Part shown: positions 1 through 7,157 of the stretch, piece after piece
Layout of the letters: every line of letters starts with the position of its first letter
Numbering within the stretch: position 1 is the stretch's first letter
Origin: CAYLZW01 sp964388085
GTDB lineage: Bacteria > Myxococcota > UBA727 > CAYLZW01
Reading direction: 5' to 3'
Length of the DNA stretch: 25,753 nt
NCBI GenBank assembly: GCA_964388085.1
Contig: CAYLZW010000053.1
Span: forward strand, 1-25,753
The notes under the pieces: model-generated
The model's database searches: none
What the model saw: only the letters and a program-made list of their open reading frames with translations
Told to the model about the DNA's origin: nothing
Position numbers and translations under genes: made by a program

Positions 1-1146
1 GATGGGGCCGATGGTGCTGCCGCAGGCGAGGTCCGAGCGGATGACGAAGTCCTGGTAGGGCACCTCGGCGGCCTCGCAGGCGAGCTTGAAGCGCGCGCTG
101 GTCTCGCCGTCGGTGGCGTAGCGCTGCTCGACGTGCTCCTTGATGACGGGGCCGCCGTTCAGCGCCGGCTTGTGGTTCGGCTCGTGGATGTCGGCGTGGC
201 CCGGGTGGACGCCGTGTGCCATGTCGAGGCTGACGAGGAAGGAGTTCGCGATGGCGCGTTCGAAGCCGCCCTTCGCCTGCTCCTCGTGATCGCGCTCGAC
301 GCGGATGAGCACGTCCTTCAAGAACGCCCCCATGGCGCCGTGCGCCGAGCGGCTGCCGATCTCCTCGTGGTCGAACAGCACCGCCACCTGCGTCGACGAC
401 GAGGGCTCGGCCTGCAAGAGGGCCGCGAGCGAACAGAAGCAGCTCGCCTGGTTGTCGAGCCGCGCGGAGAACACGAATTCGTCGTCGAGGCCGCCGAGCG
501 TGGGCGCCTGCACGTCGTGAAAGCCGAGGTCCCAGCTGAGCACGTCGGCGCCGCCGAGCGCGCCCGAGAGCCAGGCCTTGAAGTCCTGCTGCTCTCCTTC
601 GGCCACGAGCCCGAGCACGGGCGGCAGATGGCGCTGCGCGTTCACCTTGAGCCCCTCGTCGTTGACCGAGCGGTTCAGGTGAATGGCGAGGTTCGGGATG
701 CGCGCCACCGGACGGTCCACGCAGAAGAGCTTCGCCAGCGGCTTGCCGTCGTCACCGCGCACGAACACCCGGCCGCTTACGCCGAGGTCGCGGTCGAGCC
801 ACGTCGCCAGGATGACGCCGCCGTACACCTCGACGCCCCAGCGCCGGTAGCCCTCGCCGTCGAGGTCGGGGCGCGGCTTGAGCCGCAGGTTCGGAGAGTC
901 GGTGTGCGCGCCCAGGAGCCGAAAGCCCGACGCGGCCGGCGGCGCCGTCCCCGCGCGCCAGGCGATGAGGGTGCCGGCCCGCTGCACGAAGCGTCCTTCG
1001 CCGGCGCGCAGCGACACGGGCTCGCTGGCCTCGTCGAGCTCGGTGAAGCCGGCGGCGACCAGGCGCGCGGCCGACTCCGCCACGCAGTGGTAGGGCGACG
1101 GGCTCTTGTGCAGGTAATCGACGAGCGCTGCAGCGTCCGCGCGCAT
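1..1146 (-). CDS. M18 family aspartyl/general aminopeptidase, 3' end cut by the window
   Basis: Cytosolic dinuclear-zinc aminopeptidase that removes N-terminal residues from peptides. 382 residues are visible; M18 enzymes are usually about 430, so roughly 50 C-terminal residues, including the last His ligand, lie beyond base 1. Seen in the sequence: the first metal-site motif HTDSPN near residue 81, a LDNQASC stretch, the metal and general-base motif FDHEEIGSRSAHGA, and the HGVHPGHADIHEPNHKP block followed by GGPVIK, all hallmarks of M18. The ATG at 1146 is preceded by GAGGAGG at good spacing, and the N-terminus (LVDYLHKSPSPYH) matches where the family begins. No signal peptide. It is separated by 66 bases from the stop of the exported-protein gene upstream, so co-transcription is possible but not shown. 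A short GCCTC/GAGGC hairpin at 1151-1165 would cover its ribosome binding site; this may be chance. Confidence 0.93.
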   Translation of the reverse strand, partial: MRADAAALVDYLHKSPSPYHCVAESAARLVAAGFTELDEASEPVSLRAGEGRFVQRAGTLIAWRAGTAPPAASGFRLLGAHTDSPNLRLKPRPDLDGEGYRRWGVEVYGGVILATWLDRDLGVSGRVFVRGDDGKPLAKLFCVDRPVARIPNLAIHLNRSVNDEGLKVNAQRHLPPVLGLVAEGEQQDFKAWLSGALGGADVLSWDLGFHDVQAPTLGGLDDEFVFSARLDNQASCFCSLAALLQAEPSSSTQVAVLFDHEEIGSRSAHGAMGAFLKDVLIRVERDHEEQAKGGFERAIANSFLVSLDMAHGVHPGHADIHEPNHKPALNGGPVIKEHVEQRYATDGETSARFKLACEAAEVPYQDFVIRSDLACGSTIGPI

Positions 1147-1212
1147 GGGTGCCTCCTCGTGAGGCTGCCTCGTTCCCACACGCGGTCGCAGGCGCCAAGG
1201 GGCAAAGCTCCG

Positions 1213-2181
1213 CTACAGGCTGACCTCGTAGGGGATGCGCACGTGCAGCTTCAAGAACGGCCCGCCGAGGTGCCAGAGCGAGTCCTCGAGGGGCAGGAGG
1301 GTCCAGGGCGGCTGCGACAAGGGCTGCGGGATGTAGAGGTCCGACGCCCAGCCGAGGCTGATGAGGAACGTCTCCGTGACCGGCACCTCGAGCACGGCCG
1401 ACAGCGTCAGACCGGGCCGGAGGAAGTGCGTCGGCTCGCGCAGCTGGGAGTGCAGGAACAGGTACGTGAGCGCGATGTCGGCGTGCACGTTGAAGCGCAC
1501 GGGCTCGCTCAGGAGATCGACGCCGAGGCCGAAGGGACGCCAGGTGGCGCCATACATCCCCGTCGTCGTCACGCCCGGGATCACGTCGGGGGAGATGACG
1601 ATGGTGCTCGGGATGAGCAAGAGCCACCAGGGCCGAATGCGCACCTCGCCGAGGTTGCTGGCGGCGTCGCGGTACTGCTTCGGGATGCGGTCCTTGTTGG
1701 CCTCGATGAGCTCCTTGTTGATGACGGCGGCGATGGAGATGTTGAGCGCCGTGTACACGGGCTGCTCGAAGAACAGCGGCGGGTTCGGCACGAGGAGCTG
1801 CGGCCCGAGGCCGATGTCGATGGGGACGGCCACGGCGCCCGAGGAGGCCTTCGCCTTCTTCTTGCGCTTCTTCCGCTTCTTGGCGGAGCGCTTCGACGAC
1901 TTCTTGCTGCTCTTCTTCGAGGAGGCCTTGCTCGAGGAAGACTTCTTCTCACCGTCGTCGTCGCTGCGCCGCTCCTCGTCGCGCGTCTCGTCCGGGGGCG
2001 GATCTTCCCGCTGGCTCCGGGAACGTCGGCGCGGCGCGCGTTGAGCGAGGGTCGGCTCGACGTCAGCCGCGATACCCGGGCTCTCGACGGGTGACGACGT
2101 CGCCAACGCGCCGCCGGGCACGAGCGCGAGGGCAATCAGAGTCAGGACGCGAACGGAGAGGCGAGGACGCGAAACGGCCAT
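1213..2181 (-). CDS. Exported protein with Lys/Ser-rich linker and predicted beta-rich C-terminal domain; function unknown
   Basis: 322 residues. The start at 2181 puts a clean signal peptide at the N-terminus (MAVSRPRLSVRVLTLIALAL, cleavage probably after GGALA). A TTG 36 bases upstream would only add residues before the signal, so I reject it. After the signal come an Arg/Asp/Glu-rich stretch and then a long Lys/Ser segment (about residues 75-112) of repeated KKSS and KKRKK units, probably disordered. The remaining 200 residues alternate hydrophobic and polar residues (FNVHADIALTYLF, LTLSAVLEVPVTETFLISLGWASDLY), which reads like strands of an outer-membrane or periplasmic beta domain. I do not recognise a family. 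No good Shine-Dalgarno is visible. It is transcribed leftward from a 227-base gap that holds a repeat-built hairpin. Confidence 0.82.
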   Translation of the reverse strand: MAVSRPRLSVRVLTLIALALVPGGALATSSPVESPGIAADVEPTLAQRAPRRRSRSQREDPPPDETRDEERRSDDDGEKKSSSSKASSKKSSKKSSKRSAKKRKKRKKKAKASSGAVAVPIDIGLGPQLLVPNPPLFFEQPVYTALNISIAAVINKELIEANKDRIPKQYRDAASNLGEVRIRPWWLLLIPSTIVISPDVIPGVTTTGMYGATWRPFGLGVDLLSEPVRFNVHADIALTYLFLHSQLREPTHFLRPGLTLSAVLEVPVTETFLISLGWASDLYIPQPLSQPPWTLLPLEDSLWHLGGPFLKLHVRIPYEVSL

Positions 2182-2262
2182 AGGCGGTTGTACTCCGGTC
2201 CCGTTGGACGTCGCCAACGCGCCCGCGCTTCAATCCGTCAGAACGCAGAACAAAGATCTCGC

Positions 2263-2347
2263 GCCAAGCCGGCAATCCGCCAATCCGCCAATCCGCCAAG
2301 GGGAACACAGGGTTTGTGGTTCCTTGGCGGCTTGGCGGCTTGCCGCG
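2263..2347. repeat. Tandem AATCCGCC repeats facing TTGGCGGC repeats: long imperfect hairpin
   Basis: Three 8-base AATCCGCC units run from about 2274 to 2297. About 25 bases later, TTGGCGGC units run in the opposite sense (2324-2340). The arms CCGCCAAGG (2293-2301) and CCTTGGCGG (2322-2330) pair perfectly around a 20-base loop, and the next unit on each side also pairs, with single mismatches at the unit junctions. The element lies in the gap after the ParB-domain gene stop (2409) and before the exported-protein start (2181). It could end transcription from the ParB-like gene, stabilise a message, or be a REP-like element. No run of U follows the stem, so a classic intrinsic terminator is not assured. 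Confidence 0.55.
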
Positions 2348-2408
2348 ATAATTCTTCCGTTCGCTCGGGCAAGCCCTACGCGAATTTCTTCTTCTGCGTC
2401 GTGAGCGC

Positions 2409-3392
2409 TCAGTCGTCGCTCGGCGCGCCGCCGCTCTTCGAGAGGTCCTCGGACTTCACCTTGGCCACATCGAAGTCGCGCGCCTTGGCCAGCATCTTGT
2501 CGAGCGTGGCGTCGAAGTCGGCCGCCTTATCACCCTTCTGAAAGCGCAGCGGGTTGATGCGCGCGACGACGAAGGCGCGCAGGTAGGGGCTCTCGAAGCC
2601 CTTCTCCTTGAGGCCCTTCATGACCTCTTGCACCTCGGCCTCGAGCTCGAGCAGGCGCTCGGCCCGGCGCTCTCGTTCGGCGATGGCCTCGGCGAGCGAG
2701 AGCTCGAGGAAGCTGTCGCTGCGCTTCAGGATCGGCTGGTAGGCGCTGCCGGCGAAGCGGCCGTTGCGCTCATAACAGACGCCGAGCGTCACGTAGGACG
2801 GCTCCTCGAGCTCGGCCGTGTAGTCGGACTCCTTGCCCGGCAGCTTGGCGAGCTCGCGCACCATGCGGATGACCTCGAGGGCGCGCTCCTTGAGCGCGTG
2901 CGCCTTCTCGGTGTTCATCGCCAGGATCTTGAACATGACCTCCCGCTCGGGGACGACGAGGGCGAGCACGCTCTTCGCGCCCATGCGCCTCAGGGCCGCG
3001 AGGCGATGCCCGCCGTTCGGCGTCAGGTACAGCTCGCCCTCGGGCACACACACGATGGGATCGAGGTAGAGCCCGGCGCGCTTCATGGCGTCGACGAGCC
3101 GGTCCACGTGCGCCTCGGAGACGTCGCGCTGAAAGGGCGTGGGCTCGACCTTCTCGACGGGCAGCGCGGCGAGCACGACCCAGCGCCCCTCGAGCGGCTC
3201 GCGATAGGGCGTGAGCGGCGCGCCACCGTCGGCGCGGATGCTGTCCATCAGCGCGCCCACTTCGGCGGGCGGGTCTTCGCCGGCGACGTCGGCGGGCGCG
3301 AGGCCGCGGCTGTTCGCCTCCGCCGGCTTGCGCTTGCCCCTCGTCGGCGCCTTCTTCTTCTTCGGCTCGGCCTTGGCCTTCTTCGTCGCCAT
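2409..3392 (-). CDS. ParB N-terminal (ParB/sulfiredoxin-like) domain protein with coiled-coil region
   Basis: 327 residues. The first 25 residues are Lys-rich (KKAKAEPKKKK), a likely DNA- or RNA-contacting or disordered tail. A ParB/Srx-like domain spans about residues 75-160 with the motif sequence PFQRDVS near 86, DPIV near 111 and NGGHRLAALRRMG at 126-138, the counterpart of the nucleotide-binding GHRR loop. Residues 225-265 form a charged helical or coiled-coil segment (AIAERERRAERLLELEAEVQE). It lacks the HTH and the ParA neighbour expected of a chromosome-partitioning ParB, so a partition role is not supported. ParB-fold CTPase or nuclease activity is only family-level inference. The ATG at 3392 is preceded by GGGGAG. 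It lies 31 bases downstream of the cupin gene and may be the last gene of that leftward run. Confidence 0.85.
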   Translation of the reverse strand: MATKKAKAEPKKKKAPTRGKRKPAEANSRGLAPADVAGEDPPAEVGALMDSIRADGGAPLTPYREPLEGRWVVLAALPVEKVEPTPFQRDVSEAHVDRLVDAMKRAGLYLDPIVCVPEGELYLTPNGGHRLAALRRMGAKSVLALVVPEREVMFKILAMNTEKAHALKERALEVIRMVRELAKLPGKESDYTAELEEPSYVTLGVCYERNGRFAGSAYQPILKRSDSFLELSLAEAIAERERRAERLLELEAEVQEVMKGLKEKGFESPYLRAFVVARINPLRFQKGDKAADFDATLDKMLAKARDFDVAKVKSEDLSKSGGAPSDD

Positions 3393-3423
3393 GCGCTGCT
3401 CCCCGCCGTCGTGACGAGGGAGG

Positions 3424-3807
3424 CTAACGCGAAGCGAGGTCCTCCACCGAGCCTTTCGCGTCGCCGTGCTCGGTGACGCGGCGCTCGCCGCTGCGCGATC
3501 CCTTGTAGGCCGTGAAGGTGCGCGCGTTATGCGTCTTCACCTCGTGCGCGACGCCCGGCGGGATGATGAGGATGTCACCCGCCTCGATGGTCACCGGCCC
3601 GTCGTCGAAGTGGAAGGTGGTCACGCCGGCGACGGCGGCGCGGATCTCCTCCTCGTCGTGCGAGTGGCGGCTCCTGTGAAACCACGCCGGCACCGTCTGC
3701 AGGTCGTAGACCGCGAAGCCGAGGCCGGCCATCTCGCGCGCCACCGACTCCTCGTCGGGCTCTCGTGGGTGCGGCCACTTGATGACGCGGACGCCGCTGT
3801 TCGTCAT
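3424..3807 (-). CDS. Single-domain cupin protein
   Basis: 127 residues, a small cytosolic cupin. Metal-binding motif 1 is HSHDEEEI (His48, His50, Glu54). Motif 2 is the GDILIIPPGVAH stretch ending in His88. All four expected ligands are present, so a mononuclear metal site is likely. The spacing FHRSRHSHDEEEIRAAVAG resembles acireductone-dioxygenase-like cupins, but the protein is shorter than that enzyme (about 180 residues) and no methionine-salvage gene is nearby, so substrate and reaction are unknown. The start has GGGAG/GGAG upstream. The gene lies 30 bases after the TPR gene and 31 before the ParB-domain gene, in a probable operon. Confidence 0.88.
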   Translation of the reverse strand: MTNSGVRVIKWPHPREPDEESVAREMAGLGFAVYDLQTVPAWFHRSRHSHDEEEIRAAVAGVTTFHFDDGPVTIEAGDILIIPPGVAHEVKTHNARTFTAYKGSRSGERRVTEHGDAKGSVEDLASR

Positions 3808-3837
3808 GGCAGTGCTCCGACTCCCGGGGACGGGCGC

Positions 3838-4413
3838 TCAGCTCTTCTTGCCGAACAGGCCCTTCAAGAAGCCCTTCTGTGGCGCTGGCTCGGGGGCCTT
3901 GGCGGGCGCCTTCGGCCTTGCTCCCCCCACCGCCTCCTGCAGCGCGTCCGCCGTCGCGCGCGCCAGAGACAGCGCGCGCTTGCCGAGCGGCGTCGCGCCC
4001 TGCGGGTCGAGCTTGGTGGCGGCCGCGAGATCCGCGATGGCGGCCTCGATGTCCCCCTTGCCGAGCAAGAGCTCCGCGCGGTTCAAGCGCGCGGCGAGGT
4101 TCTTGTCGTCGAGGCGGATGGCGTTCGAATAGCACTCGAGCGCGCCGTCCTCGTCACCCTTCTGGCCCTTGAGGGCGCCGAGGAAGGCGTGGAAGTAGCC
4201 GTCCTGCGGGTTCAAGACGACGAGGCCTTCGACGATGGCGCGCGCTCGGTCCACCTGACCGATGTCGAGGAAGCGCTGCGCCGCGTTCGCCATGCCGTAC
4301 GCCTCGGTGCGCGTGATGCTGAGCGCCTCGGCCCAGGTGATCTTGCCGGCGGCGATGTCCTCGAGCTGCTGCAGGCGGGCGTCGTCGACGAGCGGAGTCT
4401 CGGATGCGCTCAT
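3838..4413 (-). CDS. Tetratricopeptide-repeat protein resembling LcrH/SycD type III secretion chaperones
   Basis: 191 residues, no signal peptide. Three consecutive TPR-like helix pairs occupy about residues 40-71, 73-105 and 107-137, with consensus positions such as GYFHAFLGALKGQKGDEDGA and ALECYSNAIRLDDKNLAARL. Three TPRs in a protein of this length, with an IVEGLVVLNPQDGYFHAFLGA stretch, is the layout of class II translocator chaperones (LcrH/SycD/CesD). A generic TPR adaptor would look similar. The tail is Pro/Ala-rich and ends in the basic amphipathic GFLKGLFGKKS, which I have no family explanation for. The gene starts 13 bases after the stop of a small Cys-free helical protein, the arrangement expected of a chaperone and its client. 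AGGACC precedes the start. No secretion apparatus gene is in the window. Confidence 0.8.
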   Translation of the reverse strand: MSASETPLVDDARLQQLEDIAAGKITWAEALSITRTEAYGMANAAQRFLDIGQVDRARAIVEGLVVLNPQDGYFHAFLGALKGQKGDEDGALECYSNAIRLDDKNLAARLNRAELLLGKGDIEAAIADLAAATKLDPQGATPLGKRALSLARATADALQEAVGGARPKAPAKAPEPAPQKGFLKGLFGKKS

Positions 4414-4426
4414 GGGCGGTCCTGGC

Positions 4427-4981
4427 TCACGCCTTCGAGTTGCGAATGGCGGCCATGGCTTGCTCGTGCATGGCGTTCAGCGTGTTCGTCATCATCTGCG
4501 TCGCCTGCGAGATCTTGTTCATCTCGTTCTTGAGCTGCTCGAAAAGCATCTGGCGGCTGTCGGCGTCCATCTGCCCCTCCTGCTTGGCGATGTCGCTGGC
4601 CTTGGGCGCGTCGAGCAGGGCGCTCCCCTGCGCGCGCTTGGCGGCGCTCTTGCCGGCGGCGTCGAGGGTGTTCTTCAGCGACGGCGTGTTCTGCGCAAGG
4701 ACGCCCGCCGCGTAGCCCGACGACGATGAGGTCGCGCGCGTGAACGCCTGCGCCGGGTCCTCGATGACGTGCGAGGTCTGCGCGCGCGTCGACAACGAGC
4801 CATAGGCGTCGAGCGTCGCCTGCTTCATGCCGCCCGCGGACTGCACGAGCGCCGCCTGCAGCGTGGACAGCCCGCGCACCTTGCCGGTGGCCGGATCCTT
4901 GAGCTGCTCGAGGCGGCGCGTGAGCTCGGCCTCGGGCAGCTTGCTCATCGACGACAGAAGGCGGACGTTGCTCTGGCTCAT
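4427..4981 (-). CDS. Small Cys-free helical protein, possible type III secretion substrate; otherwise hypothetical
   Basis: 184 residues, with no Cys, no Trp and no signal peptide. The N-terminus is Ser-rich and polar (MSQSNVRLLSSMSK) and the middle is Ala/Ser/Thr/Gln-rich and probably flexible. Residues 137-182 are a long amphipathic helix rich in Met, Gln and Asn (FEQLKNEMNKISQATQMM), similar in style to the C-terminal helices of filament or translocator proteins of type III systems. I do not recognise a specific family. It is the first gene of a tight leftward run (13-base gap to the TPR chaperone-like gene, then a cupin and a ParB-domain protein). AAGGGA lies at suitable spacing before the ATG at 4981. 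The chaperone-client reading is inference from gene order and composition only. Confidence 0.75.
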   Translation of the reverse strand: MSQSNVRLLSSMSKLPEAELTRRLEQLKDPATGKVRGLSTLQAALVQSAGGMKQATLDAYGSLSTRAQTSHVIEDPAQAFTRATSSSSGYAAGVLAQNTPSLKNTLDAAGKSAAKRAQGSALLDAPKASDIAKQEGQMDADSRQMLFEQLKNEMNKISQATQMMTNTLNAMHEQAMAAIRNSKA

Positions 4982-5081
4982 GGTCGATCCCTTCTCGCGC
5001 TCGGCGTACGCTAGCTTTTCGGCGCCACGGCGCCTTCGGTGTGCCTCTTTTGGCCGGCGGCTCCTGGCCCCGGCGGGAGGC

Positions 5082-5513
5082 TCAGTCGAGCGACTTGCGC
5101 TGGTCCTTCAGCATACCGCGCTTCTTCTTCTCATCGACGCGCCGGCGCTGGCTGCCGCGGGTGGGCTTGGTGGCCACGCGCTTGCGCTCGCGCGTGAGCG
5201 CCCCCTTCAAGAGGGCCTCCATGCGCGCCAGGGCGGCCTCGAGGTTCTGCGGCCGCTCCCGGTGCTCCTGGCTCACGACGACGAGGTTGCCGTCCTTGTC
5301 GAGCCGCGTGGCCAGCTTCTCGCGGATGCGCGCGACGTCGGCCTCGCCGAGCACGGCCTTGGCCTCCTCGAGGTCGAGGCGCAGATCGACCTTCGTCTCG
5401 GTCTTGTTGACGTTCTGGCCGCCGGGACCGGACGAGCGCGCGAAGCGCATGGAGAGCAGCTGTACCGGGATCTCGCGCGCGCGAGACAGCCGCAGGGGGC
5501 GTAGCGAGGCCAT
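5082..5513 (-). CDS. arfB: Peptidyl-tRNA hydrolase ArfB (alternative ribosome-rescue factor B, YaeJ)
   Basis: 143 residues, almost exactly the size of E. coli ArfB (140). The catalytic loop GPGGQNVNK carries the GGQ motif that hydrolyses peptidyl-tRNA. The protein lacks the stop-codon-recognition domains of RF1/RF2. The C-terminal tail is highly basic (residues about 108-143: TKPTRGSQRRRVDEKKKRG), the part that in ArfB enters the empty mRNA channel of a stalled ribosome. The start at 5513 gives the family-typical N-terminus; the frame stays open upstream for another 380 bases but that stretch lacks homology and codon bias. A G-run lies about 13 bases before the ATG. It is transcribed divergently from the SET-domain gene. 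Confidence 0.93.
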   Translation of the reverse strand: MASLRPLRLSRAREIPVQLLSMRFARSSGPGGQNVNKTETKVDLRLDLEEAKAVLGEADVARIREKLATRLDKDGNLVVVSQEHRERPQNLEAALARMEALLKGALTRERKRVATKPTRGSQRRRVDEKKKRGMLKDQRKSLD

Positions 5514-5775
5514 TTCGAAGCATACCCCCCAGCCCGCGGGAGGCGAGGCGGACCGTTTGACGGAACGCAAACGTAGCGCTGGAGTTTGGTCGAGCCCGCT
5601 CACACGAGGAAGGTCGTACCTCGAGGGCTCTCCCCCGCCGCCGTCCGCGACCAACGGTGGCTTTGGGTATCTCGTCCGTATGCAACCACTCGTCGGCGCC
5701 GCCTTCGAAGCCTCGCTCGCTCCCGCACATCCCCGCCACCACGACGTCAGCGACGCGCGCGCCGCCGCGCCGCCC

Positions 5776-6162
5776 ATGCGCATCGAGGTCGTCGCCGGCA
5801 AGGGCCGCGGCCTCTTCGCCACGCGCGACATCAAAGAGGGCGAGCTCGTCGAGGTCGCACCCGTCATCGTGGTGCCGGCCGACGAGGTCGAGCGCATCTA
5901 CGGCAGCGTGCTCGAGCTCTACGTCTTCGACTGGTACGCGGACGCGAGCGCCTTCGCGATCGCGCTCGGCAACGCCAGCCTCTACAACCACAGCTACCGG
6001 CCGAACGTCCGCTACGACAAGCGCTTCGACGACGCGCTCATCGAGTTCCGCGCGCTACGCGACATCCGCGCCGGCGAGGAGCTGGTCTCGAACTACAACG
6101 GCGACCCGAACGATCGCTCGCCGGTGTGGTTCCCCACCGTCGACGAGGGCGACGAGCGCTGA
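5776..6162 (+). CDS. Small SET-domain protein, putative protein-lysine methyltransferase
   Basis: 128 residues from this start, consisting of a SET domain alone. Motif I is GKGRGLFATRDI (residues 8-19), the NHS motif is SLYNHSYRPN (68-77, cofactor binding) and the C-terminal motif is GEELVSNYNGD (100-110) with the catalytic Tyr. SET proteins transfer methyl from S-adenosylmethionine to lysine; bacterial free-standing ones have few known targets. I chose the ATG at 5776 because the fold's first strand (RIEVVAGKG) begins there. An in-frame ATG at 5680 would add 32 residues with weaker third-position GC and no recognisable motif. Neither start has a clear Shine-Dalgarno. The usual post-SET Cys cluster is absent. 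The divergent gap 5514-5775 must hold promoters for this gene and arfB; I could not pick out convincing boxes. Confidence 0.88.
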   Translation: MRIEVVAGKGRGLFATRDIKEGELVEVAPVIVVPADEVERIYGSVLELYVFDWYADASAFAIALGNASLYNHSYRPNVRYDKRFDDALIEFRALRDIRAGEELVSNYNGDPNDRSPVWFPTVDEGDER

Positions 6163-6218
6163 CGGCCCGACAGCGCGCGCGCGGCGTGCTACCCCTTCGA
6201 GCTCACACGGGGTGGTGC

Positions 6219-7127
6219 ATGCGCTCTCGCTGGAGCTTCGTCGTCTGCTCGTTCGCGCTCGTGGGCGCGTGTACGAAAACGCCACCGCCGGCGGCCGACG
6301 CGGGGCCGGAGATCGATCGCGCCGACCTCGACGCGGCCTGGCAGGCGCTCCCGGAGGAGGTGCGCGCGCTCGCCGTGCCGCTCGCGGAGGGCGCGCTCGC
6401 CGGCAGCTTCGCGGCGCGCTCGAGCTCGGCGACCATCGTCGACACCGTCGTGGCCGGCTACCAGACGGGCGGCGGCGTCAACTACCGCCTCGTCACCCGC
6501 CGCTATGACGACGACCAGCAGCGCTACACCCAAGAGAGCCAGCTCTGCGGCGGGTACAACTACGAGGTCGCCGGCGTCACCCTCGACGTGCCCGAGGCCA
6601 CCTATCGCCGGGTGCCGAAGAGCACCGAAGAGATCGTGCGCGTGGACGACGCGCGCGGCCTCGTGTTGCTCGACGATCATCTGCAGCTCTGGGCGCTGCG
6701 GGATCTGCCCGATCCGTTCACGACGCCGCTGCCGAGCAGCGCCGAGGAGGCCGAGCAGTCCCCGCACAGAGAGCGCATCTACGACATGGACGACGACGGG
6801 CAGCCGGGCATGACCATGCACGTGAGCGGCGCCGTCACGGCCGAGGTCTACGCCATCCAGCGCAAGCGCTTCAGGACGACGGGCGTCTGCACCTCGAGCG
6901 ACGAGACGGTGGGCTTCGTCGACACGACCTACGACTCGCTGGTGCTCGGCGGCGACAACGCGCTGCTGGCCTACGCCGATCCCTCGCGCGGCGAGACGCA
7001 CCCGGACCCGAACGAGAGCGTCTACCAGGAGCTGCGGCTCGCGGAGGGCAGCGACTGTGACGACGTCATGGACCTCGTGCAGGCCGGCGCCTTCGATGAG
7101 CGCGCGCGCTGGGCGGACGGCGACTGA
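6219..7127 (+). CDS. Hypothetical lipoprotein with DAGP linker and one DxDxDG calcium-type loop
   Basis: 302 residues. The N-terminus MRSRWSFVVCSFALVGAC is a lipoprotein signal with the lipobox LVGAC (Cys18), followed by a TPPPAADAGPE linker of the sort common in myxobacterial lipoproteins. The mature domain is acidic, mixed alpha/beta by composition, with four further Cys (in LCGGYNY, TGVCTSS, GSDCDD and the signal region). A YDMDDDGQPGM segment near residue 188 matches an EF-hand-like or FG-GAP-like calcium loop. I do not recognise the family. The ATG at 6219 is preceded by GGGGTGG and is the only start that yields a signal peptide, although the frame is open far upstream. It is 56 bases after the SET-domain gene and convergent with the next lipoprotein gene. 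Confidence 0.85.
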   Translation: MRSRWSFVVCSFALVGACTKTPPPAADAGPEIDRADLDAAWQALPEEVRALAVPLAEGALAGSFAARSSSATIVDTVVAGYQTGGGVNYRLVTRRYDDDQQRYTQESQLCGGYNYEVAGVTLDVPEATYRRVPKSTEEIVRVDDARGLVLLDDHLQLWALRDLPDPFTTPLPSSAEEAEQSPHRERIYDMDDDGQPGMTMHVSGAVTAEVYAIQRKRFRTTGVCTSSDETVGFVDTTYDSLVLGGDNALLAYADPSRGETHPDPNESVYQELRLAEGSDCDDVMDLVQAGAFDERARWADGD

Positions 7128-7152
7128 GGCCGGTCTCGAGCAGGGCCCGGCC
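7128..7152. terminator. Weak hairpin in the 30-base gap between convergent genes
   Basis: GGCCGG (7128-7133) pairs with CCGGCC (7147-7152) around a 13-base loop, starting right after the TGA of the plus-strand lipoprotein and ending just before the stop of the minus-strand one. The position suits a bidirectional terminator, but there is no U tract on either side and the stem is short, so it may be chance in GC-rich DNA. Confidence 0.25.
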
Positions 7153-7157
7153 CACGC

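Noticed and set aside
133..2094. Plus-strand open frame of 653 codons
   Set aside because: Antisense to the M18 and exported-protein genes; Arg/Val/Glu/Ala-rich with no motif, produced by G/C-biased third positions of the real genes.
2409..3392. Chromosome-partitioning parB with nearby origin
   Set aside because: No HTH domain, no parA, no parS-like palindromes seen; only the N-terminal ParB-like domain is present.
3424..3807. Acireductone dioxygenase (methionine salvage)
   Set aside because: Shares the cupin motif style but is too short and has no salvage-pathway neighbours; kept as generic cupin.
5041..5775. N-terminal extension of the SET-domain frame across arfB
   Set aside because: The extra 245 codons run antisense to arfB and lack any motif; the SET fold begins at 5776.
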